The notes beneath the pieces are model-generated. The model was given only the letters and a program-made list of their open reading frames with translations, was not told the DNA's origin and searched no databases. 64,000 bases of DNA from Stappia stellulata (GTDB lineage: Bacteria; Pseudomonadota; Alphaproteobacteria; Rhizobiales; Stappiaceae): positions 124,001 through 188,000 of the forward strand of contig NZ_JAIVMF010000001.1 in NCBI RefSeq assembly GCF_020176715.1, read 5' to 3'. Made by a program: the position numbers and the translations under genes. This document shows positions 27,324 through 37,376 of the stretch, piece by piece (positions within the stretch are counted from its first letter, which is position 1; every line of letters begins with the position of its first letter).

Positions 27324-29546
27324 ATGATGCGGCAATACGAGCTGGTTGAACGGGTCCAGCGCTTCAATCCGAACGCCGACGAGGCGCTGCTCAACAAGGC
27401 TTACGTCTATGCCATGCAAAAACATGGCAGCCAGATGCGTGCCTCGGGTGACCCGTATTTCTCCCATCCTCTCGAAGTTGCCGCGATCCTCACGGACCTG
27501 CGTCTCGACGACGCGACCATCGCGGTCGCGCTCCTGCACGACACCATCGAGGACACCTCCGCGACCCGCGACGAGATCGACCGCATGTTCGGTCCCGAGA
27601 TCGGCAAGCTGGTCGACGGACTGACAAAGATCAAGCGTCTCGATCTCGTGTCGAAGCGGGCCAAGCAGGCGGAAAACTTCCGCAAGCTGCTTCTCGCCAT
27701 CGCCGACGACGTGCGCGTGCTTCTGGTCAAGCTGGCCGACCGCCTGCACAACATGCGCACGCTCCATCACATGCCGGAGCACAAGCGCGGGCGGATCGCG
27801 GAAGAGACGATGGAGATCTATGCCCCCTTGGCCGGGCGCATGGGCATGCACGACATGCGCGAGGAACTGGAAGACATTTCCTTCCGCACCCTCAACCCTG
27901 ACGCCCATGCCACGATCACCGAACGGCTTGCAGCGCTTGAAGAGAAGAACCAAAGCCTGATCGGCGACATCGAGGCCGACCTGACGCATCGGCTGGAGGA
28001 GCGCGGCATCGCGGCTATCGTGCGCGGGCGCGAGAAACGCCCCTACTCGATCTTCCGCAAGATGCAGTCGAAGTCGATCGCCTTCGAACAGCTCTCCGAC
28101 ATTTACGGGTTTCGCGTGATCGTCGGCACGGTGGAGGCCTGCTACCGCGTGCTTGGCGTGGTGCACACCACCTGGCCGACCGTTCCCGGACGGTTCAAGG
28201 ACTATCTGTCGACGCCAAAGCAGAACGACTACCGCTCGATCCACACCACCGTCGTCGGGCCGAGCCGGCAGCGGGTGGAACTGCAGATTCGCACGACGGC
28301 GATGGACCGGGTGGCGGAATACGGTATCGCGGCGCATGCGCTCTACAAGGACGGCGAGCTCGGCGGGCGCAACATCGCCAAGCTCGACGAGGAAAGCCGC
28401 GCCTATGAATGGCTGCGACGCACCATTGAGATGCTGTCGCAGGGCGATACGCCGGAAGAGTTCCTGGAAAACACCAAGCTGGAACTGTTCCACGACCAGG
28501 TGTTCTGCTTCACGCCAAAGGGGCGCCTGATCGCCCTGCCGCGCGGCGCGACGCCAATCGACTTCGCCTATGCGGTTCATACCGACATCGGCAACACCTG
28601 CGTCGGTGCCAAGATCAACGGCCAGATCATGCCGCTCGTGACCGAGCTGCGGAACGGCGACGAGGTCGACATCGTCCGCAGCCAGGCGCAGACGCCGCCG
28701 CCGGCCTGGGAAAACATCGCGATCACGGGCAAGGCGCGCGCCGCGATCCGACGCGCGACACGCGAGTCAGCGCGCGAGCAATATGGCTCCCTCGGGCGAC
28801 ATATCCTGGAACGCGCCTTCCTGCGCGCCGGGCATTCGCTGACCGAAGAGCGTCTCGCCGGCGTGATCAGCACGACCGGGCATGGCAGCGTCGCGGATCT
28901 GTTGGCAGCGGTCGGGCGCGGCGACATGCGCGCCCATGACGTCGTCGCCGCCGTCTATCCCGACTATCGCGACGACCGGCTGCAGACCGCGCCGGTTGCC
29001 GGTGAGGAAGGCTGGTTCGACCTGGAAGGCGGAAGCGGAATGAAGTTCCGGGTCCCGGACGGGCACGGACCGACCGATGACGGCGACGGCACGGCCGCCT
29101 TGCCGATCAGCGGACTGTCCGGCGATCTTCCGGTGTCCTTCGCGCCCAATGGCGGCGCGGTTCCGGGCGACAGGATCGTCGGCATCCTGACACCGGGCGT
29201 CGGCGTCACCATATATCCGATACAGTCTCCGGCCCTGCAGGCCTTCGAGGAAGAGACCGACCGCTGGCTCGACGTGCGATGGGACATGAGCGGCGACGGG
29301 CACGAGCGCTTTCCCGCGCGAATCGTGATCGCGGCCCTGAACGAGCCCGGGTCCCTTGCAACCATCGCCGGGACCATTGCGGATCTGGACGGAAATATCG
29401 ACAACCTGAAAATGCTGAAGCGGGCAGCAGATTTTCATCAAATCCTCATCGATCTTGAGGTATGGGATCTGAAGCATCTCACCCGGATCATGAATCAGCT
29501 CCGGGCCAAACCGAATGTGTCGAGCGTGACCCGGGAAATCGGCTGA
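27324..29546 (+). CDS. rsh: Bifunctional (p)ppGpp synthetase/hydrolase (RelA/SpoT homologue)
   Basis: A 740-residue long RSH protein controlling the stringent response. The N-terminal HD hydrolase domain is intact: His72 and Asp73 in LLHDTIEDT, with Glu77 and Asp78. The synthetase domain follows (about 235-350) with EQLSDIYGFRV and KQNDYRSIHTTV. A TGS domain (about 400-460, VFCFTPKGRLIALPRGATPIDFAYAVH) and a C-terminal ACT domain (about 660-735) complete the architecture. Both activities are therefore expected, as for the single alphaproteobacterial Rsh. It may use the ATG at 27324 or 27327. Confidence 0.95.
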   Translation: MMRQYELVERVQRFNPNADEALLNKAYVYAMQKHGSQMRASGDPYFSHPLEVAAILTDLRLDDATIAVALLHDTIEDTSATRDEIDRMFGPEIGKLVDGLTKIKRLDLVSKRAKQAENFRKLLLAIADDVRVLLVKLADRLHNMRTLHHMPEHKRGRIAEETMEIYAPLAGRMGMHDMREELEDISFRTLNPDAHATITERLAALEEKNQSLIGDIEADLTHRLEERGIAAIVRGREKRPYSIFRKMQSKSIAFEQLSDIYGFRVIVGTVEACYRVLGVVHTTWPTVPGRFKDYLSTPKQNDYRSIHTTVVGPSRQRVELQIRTTAMDRVAEYGIAAHALYKDGELGGRNIAKLDEESRAYEWLRRTIEMLSQGDTPEEFLENTKLELFHDQVFCFTPKGRLIALPRGATPIDFAYAVHTDIGNTCVGAKINGQIMPLVTELRNGDEVDIVRSQAQTPPPAWENIAITGKARAAIRRATRESAREQYGSLGRHILERAFLRAGHSLTEERLAGVISTTGHGSVADLLAAVGRGDMRAHDVVAAVYPDYRDDRLQTAPVAGEEGWFDLEGGSGMKFRVPDGHGPTDDGDGTAALPISGLSGDLPVSFAPNGGAVPGDRIVGILTPGVGVTIYPIQSPALQAFEEETDRWLDVRWDMSGDGHERFPARIVIAALNEPGSLATIAGTIADLDGNIDNLKMLKRAADFHQILIDLEVWDLKHLTRIMNQLRAKPNVSSVTREIG

Positions 29547-29586
29547 CCCCGCTATCGCGTGGCGCGAGACGACAAAGAACCGAAAC

Positions 29587-30186
29587 ATGCTTTTCAAACG
29601 CCGGACCTCGCCCAACCATCTGGAGAGACTGCGCGTCGCGGTCTGGCCACGCCACAGTTTCGCGCGCTCCGCACGGTATTTCTCAAAACGGGTCCTGCGA
29701 CTGACCGCATCGCCAAATGCCATCGCCCTTGGCTTCGCCGCCGGCGTCTTCGCCTCCATCACCCCCTTCATCGGACTGCATTTCGTTCTCAGTTTCGTCA
29801 TTGCCTTCATCATCGGCGGCAACATGCTCGCCGCCGCGCTCGGCACGGCGATCGGCAACCCCCTCACCTTCCCGTTGATCTGGGCATCGACCTACAAGCT
29901 CGGCGCGATCATCCTCTACGGGGAGGCGAAGACGCTCGACCACAAGGCCCTCGACCGCCATCTCGAAGGCGGTTTTTTCGAGCGCTCGCTGGATACGCTG
30001 CTGCCGCTGATCAAGCCGATGCTGGTGGGCGCGATGCCGCTCGGGCTTGTCGCTGGCGTGGTGTCCTATTTCCTGGTCTTCTACAGCGTGCGCACCTATC
30101 AGCGCTCGCGGCGGGTGCGGCTTGCCGCGCGACGCGGGCTCGCCTCCGCAAATCCCCGCAAGCCCGACCTCGACGCGCAGCCCTAA
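29587..30186 (+). CDS. DUF2062 domain membrane protein
   Basis: A 199-residue protein. A basic N-terminal segment (KRRTSPNHLERLR) leads into the DUF2062 domain with three or four hydrophobic helices. The hallmark ASPNAIALGFAAGVFASITPFIGLH-like stretch (here TASPNAIALGFAAGVF) and GTAIGNPLTFPLIW are present. The family is of unknown function; some members are fused to glycosyltransferases. It lies between rsh (40 bases) and pdxJ (63 bases) on the same strand and is probably cotranscribed. Confidence 0.88.
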   Translation: MLFKRRTSPNHLERLRVAVWPRHSFARSARYFSKRVLRLTASPNAIALGFAAGVFASITPFIGLHFVLSFVIAFIIGGNMLAAALGTAIGNPLTFPLIWASTYKLGAIILYGEAKTLDHKALDRHLEGGFFERSLDTLLPLIKPMLVGAMPLGLVAGVVSYFLVFYSVRTYQRSRRVRLAARRGLASANPRKPDLDAQP

Positions 30187-30249
30187 CGCGGCCATATTGC
30201 CTTCGTGCGGCGCCAGCCGCCCTTGTTCGATTGCTTTCGGGAGTCTGTC

Positions 30250-31005
30250 ATGACAAGCCAGCGCCTGCGTCTCGGCGTCAACATCGATCACGTCGCAACC
30301 ATCCGCAACGCCCGCGGCGGTACGATGCCGGATCCGGTCCGGGCGGCACACGCAGCCGCACGTGCCGGCGCCGACGGGATTACCGCGCATTTGCGCGAGG
30401 ATCGCCGCCACATTTCGGACGCCGACATCGAACGGCTGAGCCGCGAGATCGACCTGCCCCTCAACTTCGAGATGGCGGCGACCCCGGAGATGCTCGCAAT
30501 TGCGCTGAAGGCCAAGCCGCATGCGGCGTGCATCGTTCCCGAGAAACGCGAGGAACGCACCACCGAGGGCGGACTGGATGCGCGCAGACAGCACAATCAG
30601 CTTGCCCCGATCGTCGCGAAACTTGCCGAGAACGGCAGCCGCGTCTCGCTTTTCGTCGAGCCGGATCCCGTCCAGCTCGATGCTGCCGTCTCGCTCGGCG
30701 CCCAGGTGGTTGAACTTCACGTCGGGCGGTATTGCGACCTCTTCGCGGAGGGCGACCATGCCGGCGCGGCAAGGGAACTCGCGCGCATCCAGGATGCCGC
30801 GCGCCACGGCGCCGCCGTCGGACTTGAGGTTCATGCAGGCCATGGCCTCACCTTCGAGACGGTGGCGGATATCGCGGCAATCCCGGAACTGGTCGAACTC
30901 AACATCGGCCATTTCCTGATCGGCGAAGCGATCTTCATCGGCCTGGAAGCCGCGATTGCCGAGATGCGCCAGCAGATGATGCTCGGGCGCGCCAGGGCCG
31001 CCTGA
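30250..31005 (+). CDS. pdxJ: Pyridoxine 5'-phosphate synthase
   Basis: A 251-residue TIM-barrel enzyme of the DXP-dependent vitamin B6 route. It forms pyridoxine 5'-phosphate from 3-amino-2-oxopropyl phosphate and 1-deoxyxylulose 5-phosphate. Strong family marks are [17 protein letters not shown] at the start, [13 protein letters not shown], and [15 protein letters not shown]. The start at 30250 (MTSQRLRLG) is chosen by homology; upstream residues in frame are non-coding. The stop is 3 bases from acpS, a pairing that is widely conserved. Confidence 0.96.
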   Translation: MTSQRLRLGVNIDHVATIRNARGGTMPDPVRAAHAAARAGADGITAHLREDRRHISDADIERLSREIDLPLNFEMAATPEMLAIALKAKPHAACIVPEKREERTTEGGLDARRQHNQLAPIVAKLAENGSRVSLFVEPDPVQLDAAVSLGAQVVELHVGRYCDLFAEGDHAGAARELARIQDAARHGAAVGLEVHAGHGLTFETVADIAAIPELVELNIGHFLIGEAIFIGLEAAIAEMRQQMMLGRARAA

Positions 31006-31008
31006 GCG

Positions 31009-31446
31009 ATGATCGTCGGCATCGGCTCTGACCTGATCGACATCCGCAGGATCGAGAAGACGCTCGACCGGTTCGGCGAACGCTTCGTCATGCGTGTTTT
31101 CACCGAAGAGGAACGGCGCCGGTCCGACCGGCGCCGGCTGCGCGCCGCCTCCTACGCGAAGCGCTTCGCGGCCAAGGAAGCCTGCTCCAAGGCGCTCGGC
31201 ACGGGCATCCGCATGGGCGTCGCCTGGCGCGAAATGGGGGTCGTGAACCTGCCGTCGGGAAAGCCGACGATGCAACTGACCGGCTCCGCCGAACGGCGCC
31301 TGGCAACCCTCGTGCCGGAGGGGTTTCATCCGCGCATCGACCTGACGATCACCGATGACGATCCGTTGGCCCAGGCCTTTGTGGTGATCACCGCATGGCC
31401 GGCGGATTGGCCGCAGGCCCTGGCGCCGGGGACACGCGACGGATGA
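31009..31446 (+). CDS. acpS: Holo-[acyl-carrier-protein] synthase
   Basis: A 145-residue phosphopantetheinyl transferase that moves 4'-phosphopantetheine from CoA to acyl carrier protein. Family motifs are [17 protein letters not shown] at the start, with the metal-binding Asp, and [15 protein letters not shown], with the second metal-binding Glu. It follows pdxJ by 3 bases. The 231-base gap after it holds nothing I can name and probably includes the lepB promoter. Confidence 0.95.
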   Translation: MIVGIGSDLIDIRRIEKTLDRFGERFVMRVFTEEERRRSDRRRLRAASYAKRFAAKEACSKALGTGIRMGVAWREMGVVNLPSGKPTMQLTGSAERRLATLVPEGFHPRIDLTITDDDPLAQAFVVITAWPADWPQALAPGTRDG

Positions 31447-31677
31447 CACGGCGATCTTGGCGAGCGCTTTGCATTGCGCAGGCGAAAGCGAGCCGGTACA
31501 AGCCAAGACGCGCATGCGCCGTTTCCTCCAGGTACGTGCACGCCGGGCGTTTTCGCCACCAGAATGCCTGCGGGCTGCGCCAGGCCGGGCGCATGCACCA
31601 CGAAGTTCCCTGCCGCTTTGGCCCTGTGTGCTGCGGGATGCCGGCACCAGGTATGCGTTCAAGTCGCGAAGGATCAA

Positions 31678-32430
31678 ATGAGCGTGTCTGAAGACAAGAA
31701 AAGCAAAGACGGTGGGATCTACGAGACCACCAAGGTGCTTGTGCAGGCGCTTGCGCTCGCGCTGATCGTGCGAACGCTGCTGTTTCAGCCTTTCAACATC
31801 CCGTCGGGCTCGATGATGGATACGTTGCTGATCGGCGATTACCTGTTCGTCTCGAAGTACAGCTATGGCTACTCGCAGTATTCCTTTCCCTATGGCCTGA
31901 TCCCGATCGAGGGCCGGATCTGGGCGGAAGAGCCGGAGCGCGGCGATGTCGCTGTCTTCAAGCTTCCGCGCGACAATTCCACCGACTACATCAAACGGGT
32001 GGTCGGCCTGCCGGGCGACGAGATCCAGATGATCGACGGTGTCCTGCACATCAACGGCACCGCCGTCGAACGCAGCCGAATCGACGATTTCATCACGACC
32101 GACTCCTTTGGCAGCGTGCGACGGGTCCCGCGGTTCCGCGAAACCCTGCCGAACGGCGTCACCTATGACACGCTCGATCTGACCATGCGCGGGACCTGGG
32201 ACAACACCCGCGTCTACAAGGTGCCCCCGGGGCACTACTTCATGATGGGCGACAACCGGGACAACTCCACCGACAGCCGCGTGTTGTCGGCCGTTGGCTA
32301 TGTTCCGTTCGAGAACTTCGTCGGGCGGGCGGAAATCCTGTTCTTCTCCGTGGATGAGGACGCTTCCGCCTGGATGTTCTGGAAATGGCCCTGGACGGTG
32401 CGGTTCAACCGCCTGTTCCGGACGCTTTGA
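31678..32430 (+). CDS. lepB: Signal peptidase I
   Basis: A 250-residue inner-membrane protease that removes signal peptides from exported proteins. A single N-terminal transmembrane helix (about residues 19-37) is followed by the catalytic Ser45 in PSGSMMDTLL and Lys106 in DYIKRVVGLPGD. The C-terminal box MGDNRDNSTDSR is intact. The start at 31678 (MSVSEDKKSK) is chosen because the preceding codons in frame are not protein-like. rnc follows after 23 bases, a lepB-rnc-era order shared with many proteobacteria. Confidence 0.95.
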   Translation: MSVSEDKKSKDGGIYETTKVLVQALALALIVRTLLFQPFNIPSGSMMDTLLIGDYLFVSKYSYGYSQYSFPYGLIPIEGRIWAEEPERGDVAVFKLPRDNSTDYIKRVVGLPGDEIQMIDGVLHINGTAVERSRIDDFITTDSFGSVRRVPRFRETLPNGVTYDTLDLTMRGTWDNTRVYKVPPGHYFMMGDNRDNSTDSRVLSAVGYVPFENFVGRAEILFFSVDEDASAWMFWKWPWTVRFNRLFRTL

Positions 32431-32453
32431 CCGGTCAGCCCCGTGCGGACGGT

Positions 32454-33179
32454 ATGACGATGAACACGGACACAGCGCAGCGCAGCGCGGAAAAGGACCT
32501 GCAAGCCCGCCTCGGCCACACATTCTCCGATGGCTCGCTGCTGACCCGCGCCCTCACCCACGGCAGCGCGACAGCCAGGGGCGATGCCGGCACAAGCTAC
32601 CAGCGGCTTGAGTTTCTCGGCGACAGGGTGCTCGGGCTTGCAGTGGCGACAATGCTGCATCACAGCTTTCCCCAGGCGGAGGAAGGCGAGCTTGCCCGCC
32701 GGCTCAACCAGTTGGTCCGGCGCGAGACCTGCGCCGATGTCGCCCGCGACCTCGCGCTCGGAGAGGCCATCGTCTTCGGCGACAGCGAGGCACAGACCGG
32801 CGGACGCAAGAAAACCGCAATCCTCGCCGATGTCTGCGAGGCGGTGATCGCGGCGATCTATCTGGACGCGGGCCTTGCGGCGGCGCAAACTCTGATCGAG
32901 CGTCACTGGGGCCCGCGCATGACCAACTACAGCGGCCCGCTGCGCGATCCCAAGACCATGCTCCAGGAATGGGCGCAAGGGCGCGGAAAGACCGCGCCGC
33001 GCTACACCATGACGGAGCGAAGCGGTCCCGATCACGCGCCGAGCTTTACCGTGCGCGTCGATATCGACGAAACAGAGCCGGCCTTCGGGACCGGAGGATC
33101 AAAACGCCTTGCCGAACAGCGCGCAGCCGAAGCCGCGCTCGTGCGTGAGGGCTTGTGGACGGAGACAGAACCCAGGTGA
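32454..33179 (+). CDS. rnc: Ribonuclease III
   Basis: A 241-residue double-stranded RNA endonuclease for rRNA and mRNA processing. The catalytic domain (about 10-135) has the signature QRLEFLGDRVLGLAVA, and the double-stranded RNA-binding domain (about 160-235) begins DPKTMLQEWAQGRG and ends GGSKRLAEQRAAEAAL. ATG codons at 32454 and 32460 are both possible. Its 3' end overlaps the start of era, so the two are translationally coupled. Confidence 0.95.
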   Translation: MTMNTDTAQRSAEKDLQARLGHTFSDGSLLTRALTHGSATARGDAGTSYQRLEFLGDRVLGLAVATMLHHSFPQAEEGELARRLNQLVRRETCADVARDLALGEAIVFGDSEAQTGGRKKTAILADVCEAVIAAIYLDAGLAAAQTLIERHWGPRMTNYSGPLRDPKTMLQEWAQGRGKTAPRYTMTERSGPDHAPSFTVRVDIDETEPAFGTGGSKRLAEQRAAEAALVREGLWTETEPR

Positions 33180-34138
33180 ACGACACGCCAGACGAGACCA
33201 CCGGCCCGGCCGGTACCACGACCGAGCCCGAAGCGATCGCCCCGTCCGAGACGCGGGCGGGCTTCGTCGCGCTGATCGGGGCGCCGAACGCGGGCAAATC
33301 GACGCTGCTCAATGCGCTCGTCGGGGTGAAGGTCTCCATCGTCACCCACAAGGTCCAGACGACGCGGGCGCTGGTGCGCGGCATCGCCATGCATGGCGCC
33401 TCGCAGATCATCTTCGTCGACACGCCGGGGATCTTCCGCCCGAAGCGCCGTCTCGAGCGGGCGATGGTCGACACCGCCTGGGGCGGGGCGCGCGAAGCGG
33501 ATATCGTCGTCCTGCTGATCGATGCCAAGAAGGGCATCGACGAGGGGGCGGAAGCCATTCTCGACCGGCTGGCGGATGTGAAACTGCCGAAGCTGCTGGT
33601 CCTCAACAAGATCGACATCACCAAGCGCGATCACCTGCTCGAGCTGGCCCAGAAGGCCAACGAGCGCGTGGCCTTCGACGAGACCTTCATGGTGTCGGCG
33701 TCCAAGGGGTATGGCCTCGACAAGCTGATGGACCATCTGGCCGTTTCCGTTCCGCCGAGCCCGTGGCTCTACCCGGAAGACCAGGCTTCGGACCTGCCGA
33801 TGCGCATGCTCGCGGCCGAAATCACCCGCGAGAAGCTGTTCCTGCGTCTTCACCAGGAATTGCCCTATATGTCGACGGTGGAAACCGAGAGCTGGCAGGA
33901 GCGCAAGGATGGCTCCGTGCGCATCGAGCAGACGATCTATGTCGAGCGCGACAGCCAGAAGATGATCGTGCTCGGTCAGGGCGGGCGCACCATCAAGGCG
34001 ATCTCGCAGGCGGCACGCGGCGAAATCGCGGAAGTGCTCGGCTGCCCGGTGCATCTCTTCCTCTTCGTCAAGGTCCGGGAAAACTGGGCCGACGACCCGG
34101 AGCGCTACCGCGAGATGGGGCTGGAGTTCCCGCGCTGA
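33155..34138 (+). CDS. era: GTPase Era
   Basis: A ribosome-assembly GTPase that binds 16S rRNA. The GTPase motifs are G1 GAPNAGKST, G3 DTPG, G4 NKID and G5 SASKGYG, followed by a C-terminal KH domain (VLGQGGRTIKAISQAARGEI). A polar N-terminal extension of about 30 residues precedes the GTPase domain. Two GTG starts are possible: 33155 gives 327 residues and overlaps rnc by 25 bases; 33176 gives 320 residues and overlaps only the rnc stop, with GGAG 11 bases upstream. Either way it is coupled to rnc. Confidence 0.95.
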   Translation: MDGDRTQVNDTPDETTGPAGTTTEPEAIAPSETRAGFVALIGAPNAGKSTLLNALVGVKVSIVTHKVQTTRALVRGIAMHGASQIIFVDTPGIFRPKRRLERAMVDTAWGGAREADIVVLLIDAKKGIDEGAEAILDRLADVKLPKLLVLNKIDITKRDHLLELAQKANERVAFDETFMVSASKGYGLDKLMDHLAVSVPPSPWLYPEDQASDLPMRMLAAEITREKLFLRLHQELPYMSTVETESWQERKDGSVRIEQTIYVERDSQKMIVLGQGGRTIKAISQAARGEIAEVLGCPVHLFLFVKVRENWADDPERYREMGLEFPR

Positions 34139-34171
34139 CGTCCGGCGCGCGGACCTGAACGGCGAGCGACC

Positions 34172-34927
34172 ATGGAATGGAGTGACGACGGCATCATCCT
34201 CGCCACCCGGCGTCACGGGGAGTCGAGCGTCATCCTCGAGGTCATGACGCGCGGACGCGGGCGGCACCTGGGTCTGGTGCGCGGGGGTCGCAGCCGCAAG
34301 ATGCAGGCGGCACTCCAGCCGGGCAACACCGTCGACCTGGTCTGGCGCGCGCGGATCGACAATCATCTGGGCACATTTGCCGTCGAACCCGTGACACAAC
34401 GCGCCGCCGACCTGATGACGGCGGCAAGCGGCGTCTACGGGATCCAGGCGCTTGCCGCACTCCTGCATCTGCTGCCTGAACGCGACCCTCACCCCCTGCT
34501 CCACGCCGGCCTGACGGCGATCCTCGACCATCTCGGCACGCCGGCAATCGCCGGGCCGCTGATGGTCCATTTCGAACTTCAGGTCCTGGCCGAGCTCGGC
34601 TTCGGTCTCGACCTGGGCGAATGCGCCGCCACGGGACAGCGCACCGACCTGATCTATGTCTCGCCCAAGTCCGGCCGCGCCGTCTGCAGCGCCGCCGGCG
34701 CGCCCTATGCCGACCGGCTCCTCCCATTGCCGGCGTTCCTGCGCGCCCGCGACGGCGGAGAGATCGCAACACCGGGGTCCGAGGTCGACGGAGCGGCGCT
34801 GGCCGACGCATTCCGTCTGACCGGATATTTTCTCAACCGGCATGTCTACACCCCGCGCGGCGTGGCCGTGTCGCCGGCACGCGACGGCTTTATCGAAGCG
34901 GTGCGCCGCGCGACGGCTGCAAGCTGA
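34172..34927 (+). CDS. recO: DNA repair protein RecO
   Basis: A 251-residue recombination mediator that works with RecF and RecR to load RecA at gaps. The N-terminal OB fold is recognised from [25 protein letters not shown]-like sequence with [18 protein letters not shown], and the C-terminal helical part from [16 protein letters not shown] with [11 protein letters not shown]. The bacterial zinc-binding cysteines are reduced here to Cys150 and a later Cys. The gene follows era after 33 bases, a common arrangement. Confidence 0.93.
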   Translation: MEWSDDGIILATRRHGESSVILEVMTRGRGRHLGLVRGGRSRKMQAALQPGNTVDLVWRARIDNHLGTFAVEPVTQRAADLMTAASGVYGIQALAALLHLLPERDPHPLLHAGLTAILDHLGTPAIAGPLMVHFELQVLAELGFGLDLGECAATGQRTDLIYVSPKSGRAVCSAAGAPYADRLLPLPAFLRARDGGEIATPGSEVDGAALADAFRLTGYFLNRHVYTPRGVAVSPARDGFIEAVRRATAAS

Positions 34928-35000
34928 AAAGCGCCGGTTTGCCTCGCTTAACCGCCGGCAATGCGTTGCGCGATTCGGTGAATGGCTGTAGCCAAGGCTT

Positions 35001-37250
35001 ATGGGAAAAGACCTGATTCCGCCTGGCGGCATTGAACCGATCAATTTGCGCGACGCGCTCGAGGAGCGCTATCTCGCCTACGCGCTTTCGACGATCACCC
35101 ACCGGGCGCTTCCGGATGTGCGCGACGGGTTGAAACCGGTCCATCGCCGGCTGCTCTACGCCATGCGCCTGCTGAAGCTCGACCCGAACGCAGGCTTCAA
35201 GAAATGCGCCCGCGTGGTCGGCGACGTGATGGGTAAATACCACCCGCACGGCGACCAGGCGATTTATGACGCCCTCGTGCGTCTGGCGCAGGATTTCGCC
35301 GTTCGCTACCCGATGGTCGACGGCCAGGGCAACTTCGGCAACATTGACGGCGATAGCGCTGCGGCGATGCGTTATACCGAGGCGCGGCTGACCGACATCG
35401 CCATGCGCACGCTCGAGGGCCTGGACGAGGACGCGGTCGACTTCCGCGAGACCTACGACGGTCTCGACCGGGAACCGATCGTCCTGCCGGGCGGCTTTCC
35501 CAATCTGCTTGCCAATGGCGCCGCCGGTATTGCGGTGGGCATGGCGACTTCGATCCCGCCGCACAACATCGGCGAGCTCTGCGCGGCCGCGCAGCTCCTG
35601 ATCAAGACGCCCGACGCCTCCACGGAGGAACTGCTTACCCACGTCCAGGGTCCGGATTTCCCGACCGGCGGCGTGCTGGTGCGCAACGACGCGGCTTTCC
35701 TCGAGGCCTATGAAACCGGACGCGGCGGATTTCGCGTGCGCGCGCGCTGGGAGGTCGAGGACCTGGGGCGCGGCACCTGGCAGGTGGTGGTCACGGAGAT
35801 CCCCTATCAGGTGCAGAAATCCCGCCTGATCGAGAAGATCGCGGAACTGCTGCAGGCGCGCAAGCTGCCGCTCCTCGACGACGTGCGCGACGAATCCGCC
35901 GAGGACGTCCGGCTCGTGCTCGTGCCGCGCAGCAAGAATGTCGACGCCTCGCTGCTGATGGAATCCCTGTTCAAGCTGACGGATCTGGAAAACCGGTTCT
36001 CGCTCAATATGAACGTGCTTTCGGGCGGTCGAGTTCCGATGGTGATGGGCCTGCGCCAGGTGCTGCGCGAGTGGCTCGACCACCGCAAGGACGTGCTGGT
36101 GCGGCGCTCGACCCACCGCCTCGGCCAGATCGAGCATCGGCTGGAAGTCCTTGGCGGCTACCTGATCGCCTATCTGAACCTCGACGAGGTGATCCGCATC
36201 ATCCGCGAGGAGGACGACGCCAAGGCCTCGCTGCGGGCCGCCTTCGGCCTCAGCGACGTTCAGGCCGAAGCCGTCCTCAACATGCGCCTGCGCGCCTTGC
36301 GCAAGCTCGAAGAGATCGAGATCCGCAAGGAGCACGACAAGCTTACCGAAGAGCGCGAGCAATTGCTGACGCTGCTTGGCTCCGATGCACGCCAGTGGAC
36401 CCGCATCGGCAAGCAGATCACCGAACTGGCGAAGGCCTACGGCCCTGAGACAGCTCTCGGCAAGCGCCGCACCACCTTCGGCGATGCGATCGACATCGAC
36501 GTGACCGACATTCATCAGGCGATGATCGAGAAGGAACCGATCACCGTCATCGTCTCGGAAAAGGGCTGGGTGCGCGCACTGAAGGGCCACCAGACCGACC
36601 TCTCGTCGCTGTCGTTCAAGCAGGACGATGCGCTGAAACTTCATATCCACGCGGAGACGACCGACAAGCTGCTGGTCTTCACCACCGGCGGCAAGTTCTT
36701 CACCCTCGCCGCCGACAAGCTGCCCGGCGGGCGCGGCCACGGCGAACCCTTCCGCCTGATGGTCGACATGGACGAGGGCCACGACGTCGTCGACGTCTTC
36801 GTCTCCAAGGGCGACCGCAAGCTGCTGCTGGTGTCGACAGAAGCGCGCGGCTTCGTCGTCAACGAGGCCGATGTCATCGCCAACACCCGCAAAGGCAAGC
36901 AGGTGCTGAACGTCACGACGCCCGGCGAAGCGAAACTCTGCGTCGCCGCCGATGGCGATCAAGTCGCGATCATCGGACGCAACCGCAAGCTTCTCGTGTT
37001 CCCGCTGTCGCAGGTGCCGGAGATGAGCCGCGGGCGCGGCGTGCGGCTGCAGCGCTATCGCGACGGCGGCGTGTCGGATGCCGTCGTGTTCAAGGGCGCT
37101 AACGGGTTGAGCTGGGTCGACAGCTCCGGGCGCAGCTTCACCCGCTCGCTGGAGGAGTTGACCGACTGGCGTGGCGACCGGGCCCAGGCCGGCCGGCTGC
37201 CGCCGAACGGCTTCCCCCGCACCAACACATTCGGACGGCGGACGCTCTAG
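35001..37250 (+). CDS. parC: DNA topoisomerase IV subunit A
   Basis: A 749-residue subunit that breaks and rejoins DNA to separate linked daughter chromosomes. The breakage domain begins [31 protein letters not shown]; the active-site tyrosine is Tyr125 in [10 protein letters not shown]. The C-terminal domain (from about residue 500) has beta-pinwheel repeats such as [22 protein letters not shown]. At the positions matching E. coli Ser80 and Glu84 in the quinolone region, it carries Gln86 and Asp90 ([10 protein letters not shown]). It lies 73 bases after recO. Confidence 0.95.
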   Translation: MGKDLIPPGGIEPINLRDALEERYLAYALSTITHRALPDVRDGLKPVHRRLLYAMRLLKLDPNAGFKKCARVVGDVMGKYHPHGDQAIYDALVRLAQDFAVRYPMVDGQGNFGNIDGDSAAAMRYTEARLTDIAMRTLEGLDEDAVDFRETYDGLDREPIVLPGGFPNLLANGAAGIAVGMATSIPPHNIGELCAAAQLLIKTPDASTEELLTHVQGPDFPTGGVLVRNDAAFLEAYETGRGGFRVRARWEVEDLGRGTWQVVVTEIPYQVQKSRLIEKIAELLQARKLPLLDDVRDESAEDVRLVLVPRSKNVDASLLMESLFKLTDLENRFSLNMNVLSGGRVPMVMGLRQVLREWLDHRKDVLVRRSTHRLGQIEHRLEVLGGYLIAYLNLDEVIRIIREEDDAKASLRAAFGLSDVQAEAVLNMRLRALRKLEEIEIRKEHDKLTEEREQLLTLLGSDARQWTRIGKQITELAKAYGPETALGKRRTTFGDAIDIDVTDIHQAMIEKEPITVIVSEKGWVRALKGHQTDLSSLSFKQDDALKLHIHAETTDKLLVFTTGGKFFTLAADKLPGGRGHGEPFRLMVDMDEGHDVVDVFVSKGDRKLLLVSTEARGFVVNEADVIANTRKGKQVLNVTTPGEAKLCVAADGDQVAIIGRNRKLLVFPLSQVPEMSRGRGVRLQRYRDGGVSDAVVFKGANGLSWVDSSGRSFTRSLEELTDWRGDRAQAGRLPPNGFPRTNTFGRRTL

Positions 37251-37376
37251 ACCCGGTTGGCACCAGTCGCCCTGCGGCGTTCGCCGCCGGCGGTGGGTGA
37301 GGCCGGCGCGCTTGCAATCCGGCGCGCCGCATATTGAAATCCGGCAAGTCCTTCCTCCAACCCACTGGGGACATGC

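Noticed and set aside
31447-31677. A small gene between acpS and lepB
   Set aside because: Frames in this 231-base gap are Arg- and Pro-rich without start signals. It more likely holds the lepB promoter.
29683-32523. A minus-strand open frame of 946 codons
   Set aside because: It covers DUF2062, pdxJ, acpS and lepB, which are all strongly recognisable on the plus strand. Its translation is rich in Arg, Gly and His and matches no family. Long antisense frames are expected in GC-rich genomes.
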